Below are positions 1 to 10,960 of a stretch of DNA of 64,000 nt, one piece after another; the stretch's first letter is position 1, and each line of letters starts with the position of its first letter. Made by a program: the position numbers and the translations under genes. The notes beneath the pieces were generated by a model. The model saw nothing but the letters and a program-made list of their open reading frames with translations, searched no databases and was not told the origin of the DNA. Source of the stretch: Riptortus pedestris (lineage: Eukaryota > Arthropoda > Insecta > Hemiptera > Alydidae); NCBI GenBank assembly GCA_019009955.1, contig CM032232.1, forward strand, positions 76,052,501 to 76,116,500. The letters run 5' to 3'.

Positions 1-970
1 TTCCTACTCGCTTTACCAGGGAAAGTTGAGCGGGCCAACTTGAATAGGTCCCGCGCAAACTCGGACAGCTCTCTTCTTTTACCCGGCTTTTTCCAACTTT
101 GAATATATCTTATATTTAATCTTTTAAGCCAACTTTTATTGATTTTAATGCACATATTTTGTGGCATTTCTTTCAAGTAATATGACCGACTTCAATTTAA
201 AGAGATTTATCAATAAGGGAATATGCTTTGTGAGTCGGTTTGAAACGGGCGTGGTCCTACAGGTGGCCCGATACCGGGAAATTTGAAGATAATATCTAGT
301 CATCAATTTCGCTTTGCAACAAACATTCAAATTAATTACGAAGTGAATAATAATTAAAAACAAATATATCTTAATTTCCCAAAGTCAATCAATTTAACTC
401 AAATAAAGAAATAACTAATAAGCAATTACTGCAATAATTAAAGAAAATATTGCGATTAATAAATAGTCAAGAACATAATATTATGTCTAATTTAAGAATT
501 TAGTTATTAAATCCCCTAAATGAGAGAGAAAATGTATTCATGATTATTTGAGTAATTTTTGTTTAGCTTTTTTATTTATTATTTTCGTTAATATAGTATG
601 CCAATTATATCTAAGTTACCAGTTTTTTAATTTAATATACTTTCATGTGATTATGTTTCTGTTTACATTTCCTTTAACATTATTTAATTGTTTAAAAGTT
701 TGATATTTAAATTTTAAATATTTACTGTTGGCTGAATTGTCTGTCCATTTTAATGCTATATGTTTACTTCGGAATCATATTATTGATTTTTATGTCCTAA
801 CATTTGTGTTGTAGTATTTTTTTAGGGCTATAATAATTGCTAACAGGCTATATGAGACATTATTTCTCTATTTTACTAAATGGTATATTGTTTCGTTTGT
901 AATGAATTAAATAGATTAAGATTAGAGGAGTAAACAATGAAAGTTAGAGCTAGTGTAGATTAAAAACCAT
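1..970. other. AT-rich non-coding stretch
   Basis: I see no supported gene, RNA or complete mobile element here. Open frames are short and interrupted, and composition is very AT-rich. If the minus-strand gene that begins near 2.1 kb is real, this segment is probably part of its first intron. Confidence 0.5.
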
Positions 971-973
971 TAT

Positions 974-1297
974 CTACTCAATTTGACATATGGTGAGGAC
1001 ATTTTTAATAGACGGTAAAGAGATTATATTATCTATTTGATAGATAGGGCGAATTGAATGTATTTGAAGTATGACTAGGTGTAGAAGGGAGCTTAGGTTT
1101 TGATTTGAATGAGACGGGCGGGCTGGAGTTGCGCAGAGGGCGGCATCAACACCCATTGATAAAGGGCTTGTCTCCATGAATGGGGTTTCATGCAGCTTCA
1201 CAGATGGGCTTATTCCATCAATGGGAAGAAAGCGAAATCCAACAAGTGAAAGTGTTGGTTTCCGAGGATCCACCAAGTACCAAGACTTCAGAGTACA
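974..1297 (-). other. Open, GC-richer segment of unknown nature
   Basis: The minus strand is open for about 108 codons here, with no in-frame stop from about 1297 down to 974. The segment 1085-1320 is visibly GC-richer than its flanks. The frame reads like ordinary protein in its first 60 residues (motifs LVDPRKP, DGISPSVKLHETPF) and like AT-rich intron afterwards. It lies about 580 bases downstream, on the same strand, of the candidate first exon at 1874-2096, so it could be a second exon. However, I cannot find an acceptor that both looks good and keeps the phase set by the upstream donor (phase 1). A 9-base inverted repeat (CCCATTGAT / ATCAATGGG, about 60 bases apart) lies in the same segment, so a small repeat is an alternative. 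No family recognised. Confidence 0.15.
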
Positions 1298-1873
1298 TTG
1301 TCAAAGGCATTGATATGCTTTGTTGGCATACAAGTAATTTATTGGGTTGTTATCGATATTTCACAACATAAACATATCCTTTTAAATCATTCGGAGTGTT
1401 CAATGAGAAAAAAAGAGCCATCCAACATTAGTGGGATAAAATAAGGGTTTAGCTCCAAATCTGCCAGACGTGAAGGTAAATAAAAAGTATAATAGGCAAT
1501 GAAAGGGAAAACAAAACATGAAAATCGATTTGTTGTCAAATGTCACTTAACAAGAAAACTGTATTGAGAATCTATAAGGGATTTTGACAGTTTTGCCAAG
1601 TACTTACGTAAATTTCTACCGTAATTATTGAATGTATGTCTGTTTGATTTGTTGTGAATAGCTTATTTATTGGTTGTATGTAACTTTGTGGATAACGCTT
1701 ATGCAATTATATATAAAAATATTCGCTGACGGGTAAGAGAGTGATAAAACAAAAGGAGTTGGTCAATGAAGTCATCTTGAAATTGAAGATAGGGAGGTAT
1801 CTATCTGGCGGGAAGGTGGTAGTGGGGGCGTGCCCTGCTAAGATACAAAGTGAATTGTGCTATATGTACTCAC

Positions 1874-2096
1874 CGGTGATGTGTGGTGGTTCGACGGGGC
1901 CGAAGAAGGAAGGTCCATCGCCGGAGGTGGTGACAGGGGTGTTCAGTTCTGGCTGGTCATCGTCGCCGGCTCCTCCAGCTGAGGTCGACTTGAGGGTCTC
2001 GAACGATAGGAAAGGCGGTGGTCCTGATTGGTCGCCGAGGAGGAATCCTGGTGTGGGGCTCTGGTGGCCCAGTGTCTCGAGGCCATCCATGGTCAT
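1874..2096 (-). CDS. Candidate first coding exon, Pro/Ser/Gly-rich N-terminus (partial gene)
   Basis: Seen: on the minus strand an ATG at 2096 (context GCAAGATGA) opens a 74-codon frame with GC-rich third positions, in contrast to the AT-rich surroundings. It runs to a strong splice donor, CCG|GTGAGTAC, so the exon ends at 1874 in phase 1; without splicing a stop follows within four codons. The predicted peptide starts MTMDGLETLGHQSPTPGF, is rich in Pro, Ser, Thr, Gly and acidic residues, and contains the segments LNTPVTTSGDGPSFFGP and VEPPHITG. There is no signal peptide, membrane segment or zinc finger. It looks like a disordered activation-type N-terminus, as in many transcription factors. 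Inference: start of a regulatory protein whose remaining exons lie left of this window. The promoter-like block immediately upstream supports a true start. An acceptor-like CAG just before 2131 leaves open that this is an internal exon. I considered an activity-regulated nuclear receptor but cannot confirm it. Confidence 0.42.
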
Positions 2097-2138
2097 CTTG
2101 CTCGCCTCGTCCCCGGCGCAGCTCGCTCCACCTGCTCA

Positions 2139-2290
2139 CAACAAGACGGTCACTCACTGACTATGGCTGGCACCGTTATGAATGGGTCCCCCACTCCTTG
2201 GGAGAAGAGCTCCCCTCCCCTCCGTGGTGGGGGTTAAGCCTTATTTGGGCAGGCGCATAAGGGCCAATCGGCGTTCCTGACGTCACCCCC
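2139..2290 (-). promoter_or_regulatory. Candidate promoter with CRE, CCAAT, CArG box and initiator
   Basis: Reading towards the minus-strand ATG at 2096, the GC-rich block holds in order: a full palindromic CRE TGACGTCA (2278-2285), a CCAAT box (2264-2268), a perfect CArG/SRF site CCAAATAAGG (2239-2248), C/G-rich Sp1-like tracts (about 2195-2235), and an arthropod-type initiator TCAGTG (2155-2160). Taking the A of the initiator as +1 (2158), the CArG box sits near -85, CCAAT near -108 and the CRE near -124, and the 5' leader would be about 62 bases. No TATA box is seen. CArG plus CRE is the arrangement known from stimulus-responsive immediate-early genes; extending that to this gene is inference. 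Confidence 0.4.
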
Positions 2291-2399
2291 TCCCCTCCAG
2301 GAGACGGACTGAGCCGAGCTTGCCCGAGCTGGTATAGATCCCCTCCCTGTTTACACATCGGTTACATTGAGTTATCCTTGCACCCCTTCCCTTTCCATA

Positions 2400-3520
2400 A
2401 AGTGGGCCTACCTCAAGTCTTCTGCCATTGCAAAATACCGCCATTTTTATTTTGGCACAATATTCATAATTTGGGCTCCACCATTTTCCTGTTTGTCAAG
2501 AGACACAAGGATGCAATAAGTGGCTTTCAGTTCCAACACATTTTTTAGCAACCAGATTCGCACGACAATACTGTACTTTCCCCTGAGAACTATCTAGAGG
2601 ATAACTTCTCATCTCATGGTAAGCCTTTCAGAGATGGTATATAAGTTCAGAGAACAGGAATCTATTGACCAAAAAAAGTAAATTATCAGTCTTAACCATA
2701 AGTGAACTCAGACATTAGCTTAATTTATTTTTTAAGTTGCGTATAATTCAGTTCTTAGGCATCCCTCAATGAATTAGGTTTTCCCTATAAATTTAAATAT
2801 TCATTCACCTTTAGTTCCATTATTTTATAATAATTGGGCACTCCGAAGTGAAATATTATAATTGATTTTCATTAGAAACATTACTCGCTTATTGATTTTT
2901 TTAAAAAAATTAGAAATAAATAACTTTTTCCATTAGAAACAAATATAATAATTTGAGGAGTCTGAAATAGATGTATTGGGTATCAGCTCGTTAAACACAG
3001 CAATATATGCCTGAGCGAGACCACCAAGCAGTAGCTGAAAAGTCCTAATGCAAGTTTTACTATAAGCATCCATTGATTTGTTTAGTTAGCTGATACTCAA
3101 CAAATCTCCGATAATTACAAATTTCACTCTTGTCCTAAATTAAATTGCCGAAAATTTTATGTTGATAAAAATATTTGGATTCATTCCAAAATTTCATTTG
3201 CCCCGCCAAAGTTCCTTACTAATTTTTAACTACTATTCACTGGGTGATATATTCAACACATGTTATTAATTCCTGGATACAAATTTTATTTAGTGAGAGG
3301 GAACAAAGAAATCCTCTCCTAGGGACAACTGAAGTTTATTTTACTGATTAAATAAAAACTCTTGATTGACCATGAACAAAAAAAAAATAAAGGGGAATGT
3401 ATCGAACAGCAAATAGCACCTTTTTATTTTCAAACATGCTCGGCACGTGAACCTAAAAACCTCATTGTATGTGTTTAAGAGTATAAAAATATCCCAATAT
3501 TATCATCAGACTTCTGTCAC
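2400..3520. other. AT-rich non-coding stretch
   Basis: No gene, RNA or clear repeat boundary seen. It holds short A/T homopolymers only. Confidence 0.45.
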
Positions 3521-3522
3521 GG

Positions 3523-3712
3523 GCTCAGGTTAACCATGTGAGTTAAAATGTTGATCTTAATTCACATGGTAAAGTGGCCCAAGGTTTGTTTCCCAACATG
3601 TGCAATGGGAGCTTATTAAATGAAATGCTTAGTCGCACTCTGGCTAGCAAAGGCTGTTGTTCTGTATAGCCATAGAAGCACAAAGTGGACCTTAATAAGT
3701 TACCCTTTAACA
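3523..3712 (+). repeat. tRNA-derived SINE, full-length but degenerate
   Basis: The left part (about 3523-3600) is a degenerate tRNA-like head (GGCTCAGGTTAACCATGTGAG, then GGTTTGTTTCCCAACA in the B-box position). The right part matches the body shared by all SINE copies here: ATTAAATGAA, CTTAGTCGCACTCTGGCTAG, then the 3' end AAAGTGGACCTTAATAAGTTA. It sits in AT-rich sequence with no flanking gene. Divergence shows it is an old copy. Confidence 0.5.
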
Positions 3713-4590
3713 TTTCCTATCTTCCCAGACACGATTGGGGAGTTAGATTTTCCAATAGTGAGATTTGCCCTTCTCTCAACATGCCGTATATGCTGCAAGA
3801 CATAAGCTAAGATTTTTATTTCTTAACTTTTCTTCTTTTACCGTTTTAATGCCACTAATAAATCCTTGCGTCAGATTGACGAAAAACAAAATAAAATATT
3901 TAAGTAACCTTTTTAATGCTAATCTAATCTTCTTTGCAAATACATTGCATCTCTGCACATGTTCCGGTCATGTTGCTGGGGAATATCTCAACTTAGGGAC
4001 ATACAGAACTATCAAACTGTTTTTTTGATTTGTGGTCACTCCCCAGAAACAAGCAAAAGCTAGTCGCTCAAGGCGACTAAATATAAAAAAACCCATAAAT
4101 ATTGGTTTTATTTTCTATTTGAATTTTACATCTAAAATCCCATTTAGGAAATTTTTGTTTTGTTTTTTAAATATAGGTACTGGATATTCATAATTGAAAA
4201 AAAAGATGCTTAAGGAAGTGGTGTTTAGTCATTAAAAAAAAGTGGTTCATTTAGTATTATTACGACAAAATGGATTACGGAGCGATGCAATATTTTTGCA
4301 ATGTGTTATAGATGATTTACATTTCCCCTGTCCAATGGAGTAGAGATAAATTTAATAATACTATAAAGTAAACAAAAATACATATAATATATAATAAGTT
4401 TATGACAACTTAAAACTAAAATTGTAAGTGTTAATATAAAAAGTGTAAAACATTTTCAATCACACAAAATGCACATAAAAAAGCATTAAATAAATTATTA
4501 ATGAATTATATGTAAAAAAAAGTGCATATAGTTATGAATACTTAATGTTTTTTTTTTAATATTGGGTAACGTTTTTGATAATAGTTACAT
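3713..4590. other. AT-rich non-coding stretch
   Basis: No gene or recognisable complete element. Short frames on both strands are AT-rich and without protein-like composition. Confidence 0.45.
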
Positions 4591-4595
4591 GGTTG

Positions 4596-5029
4596 CATTG
4601 GCGAAGCAGATTTCCCTCGTTTACCACGCATTTGCATTTATCTCAAAAATCAAAAGTTCAACGACAACAATATTTTGTATTTAAACTTCAGATAATGGAC
4701 CTCATAATATAACAGCTTATTATTAATATATGAGTAGGATTGGTGGTTTACTACAGACCAAAAACTAAATCAAATATCTCAGAATATAGGAAATTTAATT
4801 TGCAATAAAATTTGTCCTATACACTGGTTGATCCAACGTATAATAATAATAAGATATTTCGAATTTTCTAAATACCCCATCTAACCCCCCCCCCCCTTCT
4901 ACTACGATTTTAGCCGTTACCGAACTTGATCTTTATTTTTACATAAAACGTCCCCTTCGTAACCACAAAAGAAAAATTACCACCACTAGAGCGTTCAAAG
5001 ACAAATATATAAATCTCTCTCTCTCTCTC

Positions 5030-5073
<44 letters not shown>

Positions 5074-5079
5074 CACATC

Positions 5080-5158
<79 letters not shown>

Positions 5159-5284
5159 CATTTTGAATGGACCCCATTTTTGTCATATCCTATGTAGGAT
5201 GGATTGACATTTGAAGACATTTTTCTACAATTGCGCCATGAGTGCAACCATATAAGATGATTTCCCTTTGGGGAAATACGCTAA
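4596..5284 (+). mobile_element. HINE-like non-autonomous element, copy 1
   Basis: The 5' edge carries GCGAAGCAGATTTCCC. The middle has the family block with CTAA followed by a run of 12 C (4885-4896), then GAACTTGATCT and CACTAGAGCGTT. A long compound microsatellite occupies the usual microsatellite position, followed by TTTTGAATGGACCCCATTTT and the 3' hairpin GATTTCCCTTTGGGGAAATACGCTAA. The outermost 5' GTCCGTCACGC block is missing or unrecognisable. This is a diverged but near-complete copy with no coding capacity, as expected for non-autonomous Helentron derivatives. Confidence 0.55.
5014..5157. repeat. Compound microsatellite (CT)n-(AC)n-(AT)n inside HINE copy 1
   Basis: A CT tract with one CA interruption, then short TATC units, about 23 AC units and about 15 AT units follow one another directly. 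The other HINE copies have simple (TA)n at the same internal position, so this tract grew from the element's own seed microsatellite. Confidence 0.9.
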
Positions 5285-5552
5285 AAAAAATCATAATATG
5301 TAGTAGGTCTCCTAACATGTGCTACCCTATGTCAAGGAAATTTTTTTTTTTCATATGCATTTATCCCATTCACATAATCTGCACATTTACAAGATTAATA
5401 AAATTATTATATAAAACAAAGCGTGTTGAGGCCGCTATCTAGAAGGACTCAGACACCATTAAGAAAGAATTAGAAGAAATTGCATTGGCCCTCACCCTGA
5501 ATAATGTATATGCTACGTTTTTCTGTTAAACAATACCACACATATATTCACT

Positions 5553-5558
5553 CACACA

Positions 5559-5589
<31 letters not shown>

Positions 5590-5592
5590 GCG
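5553..5592. repeat. (CA)n-(CG)n alternating tract
   Basis: About 11 CA units pass directly into 9 CG units, a perfectly alternating purine-pyrimidine run. It abuts the left end of the unknown 570 bp repeat. A CG microsatellite is unusual in such AT-rich DNA. Confidence 0.9.
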
Positions 5593-6113
5593 AATATTTA
5601 ATTTTTGACTTTCCACATTCTGGGAGTCTTCAATCCAATCCTCTTAAATTGTAATTTAAAATTCACTCATTTATAGAGACTGAAGGTCAAGAACTAAAAA
5701 AAAAATCTAAAAGAAACAAATATTTTTACCAGTAAATGAGTGTAATTCTTCTCTGTAGGTGTTTCTCTTTACCTATACATGTCTCACATTAGGAGTAATC
5801 CAGTGAAGTTAGAATTTATTTGATTGCATGTCCTAGAACTCGTTCTTGTGATTAAAGATTAGCATAGTGGCTGCATTTGCAGATGGTTTTACAGTCGACA
5901 AAATTTAACCTTGAAACGGATTACGTATAAAATGAACAATTTGTAAACTCATAACTGGGAAAATCTGTTTTATTCTTTGATTTTCACGGGCAAAAAGAAG
6001 AAGTGAGAAGAATGAAATTAAAATTGTTGGTCACGATATAAATGTAGTTATGTAGGAAATAAACACCTCAGTATAAGTTAACATAGGCCATTATACACAC
6101 ACACATACACACG

Positions 6114-6164
<51 letters not shown>

Positions 6165-6165
6165 G
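5593..6165 (+). repeat. Unknown dispersed repeat, copy A (inverted partner at 10.9 kb)
   Basis: From AATATTTAATTTTTGACTTT to AAGTTAACATAGGCCATTAT and the adjoining (AC)n tract (6094-6163), this segment matches the reverse complement of 10908-11483 almost base for base, about nine in ten by eye with few indels. It has no long open frame, tRNA-like head, terminal inverted repeat or poly-A. Both copies end in the same CA/TG microsatellite with GCAC interruptions, so the microsatellite is part of the unit. It may be a fragment of a larger transposon or an inverted duplication. Confidence 0.7.
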
Positions 6166-6179
6166 CGCACACGTGAGGA

Positions 6180-8118
6180 TGCTAACTGACTGAAGTAGAT
6201 TTCCCACGTACTGGCCTTGATACTTCAACTAATATTGCATTTAACCTACACAGAGAGTACACATACTACATTATTCTGAGAAACATTTACTGGAAGGAAA
6301 AATAAATAAATATCATTTGTGAGGGATGACTAAAGACTGAGCATTAAATTGTAAACTGCTCTTTTAATATTCGAGTAATATATGGAGAATCGAAAAAAGA
6401 AAAAAAACGGTTTAGAACAACAATTACAATACAATAATTAGGTTATAAGTCTGGCCTATCTTTGATATGCATGATTTCGTATTTAGCTCTTTATCTTGGT
6501 CCGATACCGTCCATAAAAGGACTCATCTTTATTTTTAATAACGCAGTTGTGCATCGATGCAATAAAAACTGAACGTTCTAAAGTAAAAGATTAGAAGCAT
6601 GAAAAAGAATCTGTAATCCTGCAAACTTCTTCCTTTTTTTGTCTTAATTTCTTCAGTTACACAAATGATACTCGAGGAAGGGCTTAGGAAATATACAAAT
6701 AATTTTCCAAAATAATTTACAACAAATGTTTTGTAGCTACACTAGAAATCTGAATGATCTTCTTTATATGGTGAATTAGATGAGGCTCTTTCTTTATGGG
6801 AAAATAAAGTTCACGAGTTGGTTACCAGAGCAGGCTAGTGTTGCAGCGTTAATGGAGTAGTGGGAGTGTGAGAGTAAATTGGTCTGATAACCATATCAGT
6901 ATGATTATTATCACTTTGATAAGCTTGTCACTAGTGATCTGACCAACTGTTTTCTCCTACTATGAAGAGTCACTTTACTGGATACTACTGAGATCAGCCT
7001 TGGTTAATAGGGGTTGTACCTCCTAGTTGATCGTTTCATAGACACACAAGATGTCCCAAGTTCCCGTGCCATCCCGCCTTAAAATTGCCAATTGTATTAA
7101 TAAAAGGCTGAGACTCTGTGAGCAAGAATTGTAACCTCTGAAGAATCTATTCAGTCTATATTAAACCTCGTAAACTTCTCCAGTACTTTTTATGACTGAT
7201 TCTTGTAGAAAATAAAATTCTAAAACTTGTTAATATCGTTGAATTTTTCGATCTGACGTATCCTTTAGCCGTAAAACGCACAAATCTTTATTCAGAAACG
7301 GCACATTTTATGTAAAATTGCTGTGGCATAAAACTTGTAGCCAACAAAATAATCATTGAAACAAGTCTAAGGGTAAAAAATGATTCTGAAATTAAAAAAA
7401 AACATGTTTACTTCAAAGTACATCAACATATTAAAAAACGTTCTTAGATTTAATTTATTTTAAACTAATTACCTAGGCTTTTATTGTAAAGGAATACATT
7501 TTCCCACCTGTGTAGCTTCATGTAAAAAAAAAAACAGGAACTATTTTTTTCTTTGCACTACAATACTTACAGCTAGTATTTAGTATTGTTAGAAAATGCA
7601 TTATTCCTCCCTCATTTATGCACTTCAAAAGACGGTATCCAAAATCCTTTTCGGCACTGTGTATTTCGGCTACTATAATTGAATTTATCGCCAATCTGAT
7701 TTTATTTGTCATGTCTTCAATATTCTCCGACTTGTTCTGATAGAGATGTCATTGACCCTGCCTGGACATGAATCCAAACCCCTAGGTTATCTTTTTTGGT
7801 TTATGTATATAATCAATCACTACTTGAGTAAGTAGCGCGTACTCTGGATTTTCAGGAGATCTGTGCTCCATAGCCGATTTAAAAAATTAAATATAGAGTT
7901 TTTAATTTAATTTATTTAAAGGGATCATCTTTCTTATTACACTGTACGTTATTTTAATTATCCATACTGTTCTGAGAATCGTCTGAGCTGGTATATTTTT
8001 TTTAGCAGATTTTCCTTAAGAAAAATCAACTATTGAGGTTCTACACATGCCGTGATTTTCGAGAAATGTCTTCATACTTAGTGGCGAAAATGATGCCCGT
8101 TAAAAAGTAAATTTATAT
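6180..8118. other. AT-rich non-coding stretch
   Basis: No gene seen. The segment 7738-7785 contains GGTTTGGATTC on the minus strand near CCAGGCA, a possible worn SINE head, too weak to call separately. Confidence 0.4.
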
Positions 8119-8120
8119 AT

Positions 8121-8337
8121 ACTGCTCAAAAATGAATAGGGATATTGGTTATTTTTTTCTTATCCTATTAATTTTAATTAAATCGACCTTAATTAAATAA
8201 CTTTTTTATGGGGGGAAAAAGACAATAATTTCTATTAAATATTAATGATGTTTATAATTAAAAAAAAAAAAAAATGCTAGGCCCCATAAATACCACAAAA
8301 CCTACCACCCTACCAATATCCCTATTCATTGAGCAGT
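8121..8337. mobile_element. MITE with Tc1/mariner-like terminal inverted repeats
   Basis: The segment starts ACTGCTCAAAAATGAATAGG and ends with its inverted counterpart CCTATTCATTGAGCAGT. The terminal inverted repeats are about 26-29 bases, extend through GATATTGGT/ACCAATATC, and differ mainly by a few As. The flanks are TA-rich (TATAT...TTATATA), fitting insertion into TA. The 217 bp length and lack of coding capacity make it a MITE. ACTGCTCAAAAA is a start typical of Tc1-type transposons, so a Tc1-like transposase supplied in trans is the likely mover. Confidence 0.7.
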
Positions 8338-8344
8338 TTATATA

Positions 8345-9060
8345 TATATAATATATCTTCTTCATTTTTTTATTGCAATAGTAATATTTGGTCGATCGTA
8401 AAAATCCTTATTAACTGTTAAATATTAGCTTTTAATTAACGAAACATTTTTTGCTCTGTGATCTAAGGATAACGAACGCAAAATCCAGGCACATATAATG
8501 CTCTTGAAATTCCAACTCAAAATAAATCCAGTCTTCTGTTATTCAAAATCTTTGACGAGAATATATAATATTATATCAAAACAATAATTATAGAATTTTT
8601 AATAAAATTATTACGTTGTGATAAGTACCATGTCAAACGAGCATTTCTTTTTGTTTCTACTGACGATTAATATCTCTCTTTTTATCAGAAAACACAGCAC
8701 TCGACAGAAATTATCACGTTTCAAAAATTCAATTTATTTCCGTTGATTTCTTTTTTCACCTTACTCAATATTAATTGCAAGTCATTTGATTCTCTGCTGA
8801 AACGATGAAATACAAGAGGGACAAGGCCACCCCCTGAAAAGCAGTACAGGTTTTGGAAAGGTAAGCCAGGTTGCAGTGCTTGGTATTTAGGTATGGTCTG
8901 CAACATTTCAAGGCCCAATATCTTCATAAATCACGTTTACTTCATATTTGCACAGAATATTAATGTGTTTTATCCAGTTCCAGACTTTAATTTTAGAATG
9001 AACATAAGTGCAGATGTCTTTATTTCGAAAAGAATATATTATTAAAAAATTAACTTTCTA
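8345..9060. other. AT-rich non-coding stretch
   Basis: No supported gene. A 68-codon minus-strand frame at 8721-8927 shows no family resemblance and no splice context that I trust. Confidence 0.4.
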
Positions 9061-9077
9061 CGCACAGAGTGCCAAAG

Positions 9078-9170
9078 AGAAGGATATGTTGCCGTTGGGA
9101 ATCCGACCCAGGATTCTAGGTTTACCGAGTTTATTAAGACTTACACGATTATCCTGAGCCCTATATAATT
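9078..9170 (-). repeat. SINE head (tRNA-like), head type 2, truncated
   Basis: On the minus strand the order is GGGCTCAGGATAATCGTGTAAG (A-box side), GTCTTAATAAACTCGG, then CCTGGGTCGGATTCCCAAC (B-box side). This matches the head of the SINE at 3523 and the head fragments near 26.7 and 27.0 kb. The SINE body does not follow, so it is a 3'-truncated relic. It is not a functional tRNA gene: the stems do not close. Confidence 0.45.
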
Positions 9171-9658
9171 AAAAAAGGAAAGAATATTTTTGACAAAAAT
9201 ACTTATAAAAATAGCTCAGAAAATATAATAGGGGCGAAAATAAGAAAGAGGGCCATTAAAACGAACTTGAGCGGTCAAAGTTCTGTCATTTTGAAACATT
9301 CTGTGCTGGGTTTTTCAGAGGTGCTTAATAAAAGGTTCCCAGAGATGAATGATGTAAAGTGTGAGAGGCGGACAAAATGGCGAGACTTATAGGAAACAGA
9401 ATAGAGTACACAGGTTTTTTGAGCATCACCTGGAAGGACCTGGACCTCTACCACTGCCCCCCAGATCACTTCCCCTGACTTTTCCAATATAGGAAATCCA
9501 GCATATTCAAGTATTTCTCAAGGCAACTAGACACATTTTTCTGGTGGTTCCCCTTTTCCTAAGACCACCTCGTATACCGTGTAATATCTGTTCAGGCAGC
9601 CTCCTGGTTTTAATGCTTACTGCTATACTAAATGATCGCAGCTTTCCCTTTACGTATG

Positions 9659-10494
9659 AAAAAGTCCGTCACGCAGGGGCTGCGTAAACTAAGCAGATTT
9701 CCCACGTGAAGTTTTACAATAGAGAAATCTGCACACTAGTAACACAATACCACCGTGATTAGATAATGAGAAATCTTTCAGTAAATTAAAATAAATTCCC
9801 AACTGAAACGGCTTCTGAATTGTAAGAATCACTTATATTTTAATAACTCAAATTTTAGTAGTCCAAGAACTAAAGAAGGGGGGGGGGCGGATGAACAGAA
9901 CGTATTTGCATAAATCTCACAAAGTAAAGAAGGTAAGGTAAGGTAAGGTTAAAAACGACAGGTTAGAATAAGTTCCGCCTGAGCCGAGAATTGACGAAGA
10001 TGGCCGACATAATACGAACCACAGACTTCATAAAAATGCAAATATCTCGGTTAATATTCAAGATAGAGAATAAATGTATATAACAATATTTATAGTAAAT
10101 TTAATTTGCAAATGATTGGTTCTATACAATTTTTCGATCCGATGCATAATAACGGACATATTTTGAATTTTCGAAAATCCCCCCTCTAAACCCCCCCTTC
10201 CTCTGGTCCGATTTCAGCCATTAACGAACTTGATCTGTCTTTTTACATAAAACGGTTAAATATCGAGTTTCGTAACGATCAAACAAAAATTGCGACCGCT
10301 AGAGCGTTAACAGACAAATATATATATATATAGATATATATATATATATATATAGATATATATATATAATTTTGAACTGACCTCATTTTCGTCATCTCCT
10401 GGGTAGGATCGATGGACATTTGAAGAAAATTTTCGAAAATCGCGTCATGAGTACGGCCTCAATAGCTGATTTCCCTTAAGGGAAATCTGCTAAA
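9659..10494 (+). mobile_element. HINE-like element, copy 2, essentially full length
   Basis: This is the best reference copy. The 5' end AAAAGTCCGTCACGCAGGGG is followed by AAGCAGATTTCCC and, about 25 bases on, GAGAAATCTGC, which can pair with it as a 5' hairpin. Then come a G-run (9878-9887), three GGTAA units (9930-9950), TCTCGGTTAATATTCAAG, a C-run (10191-10197), GCGACCGCTAGAGCGTTAAC, a (TA)n tract with GA interruptions (10318-10367), GACCTCATTTTCGTCATCTC, and the perfect 3' palindrome GATTTCCCTTAAGGGAAATC followed by TGCTAA. Subterminal inverted repeats, internal microsatellite and 3' hairpin are the hallmarks of HINE/DINE-1 elements mobilised by Helentrons. The class assignment is inference; no coding capacity is present. 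Confidence 0.65.
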
Positions 10495-10904
10495 AAGTCA
10501 ACTAAACCTTTTGAATAATAATGTTCAGTCTTTTAAGTACTCAAAACTTTTACTATGCCTAATATATCAGGGTGCATAGCTGAAACGTTCCATTTGAAAT
10601 AAGATATCGCCATATACATATTAACCTTAGTTTAAAATATTCGTCATTCGAACATTCAAAACCCTGAATTTTTCTTGAATTTCGGCTGAATAAGGAGCCT
10701 CTATGAATCCACCATAAATTTCGTTTGAGGTCTAATTTTGTAAAAACCCTTCCACGACTTGGGGCAGAGAGAAACAGTCCATACGGTTAAGGAAAAATGG
10801 AAACACTTTATTAGGTTACTTATCTTATTCAATAAAATGAATGACAGTAATCGAAACTTTAGGTTTTCGCATGGGTTATTAGGAAGTGGGGCCAGCATAT
10901 AATG

Positions 10905-10907
<3 letters not shown>

Positions 10908-10960
<53 letters not shown>

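Noticed and set aside
1741..2260. Plus-strand and alternative minus-strand frames across the GC-rich block
   Set aside because: They overlap the promoter/exon signal on the minus strand, lack splice or start context, and have arginine/proline-rich composition expected from out-of-frame GC-rich DNA.
3620..3805. 61-codon frame
   Set aside because: It is the translated body of the SINE at 3523-3712.
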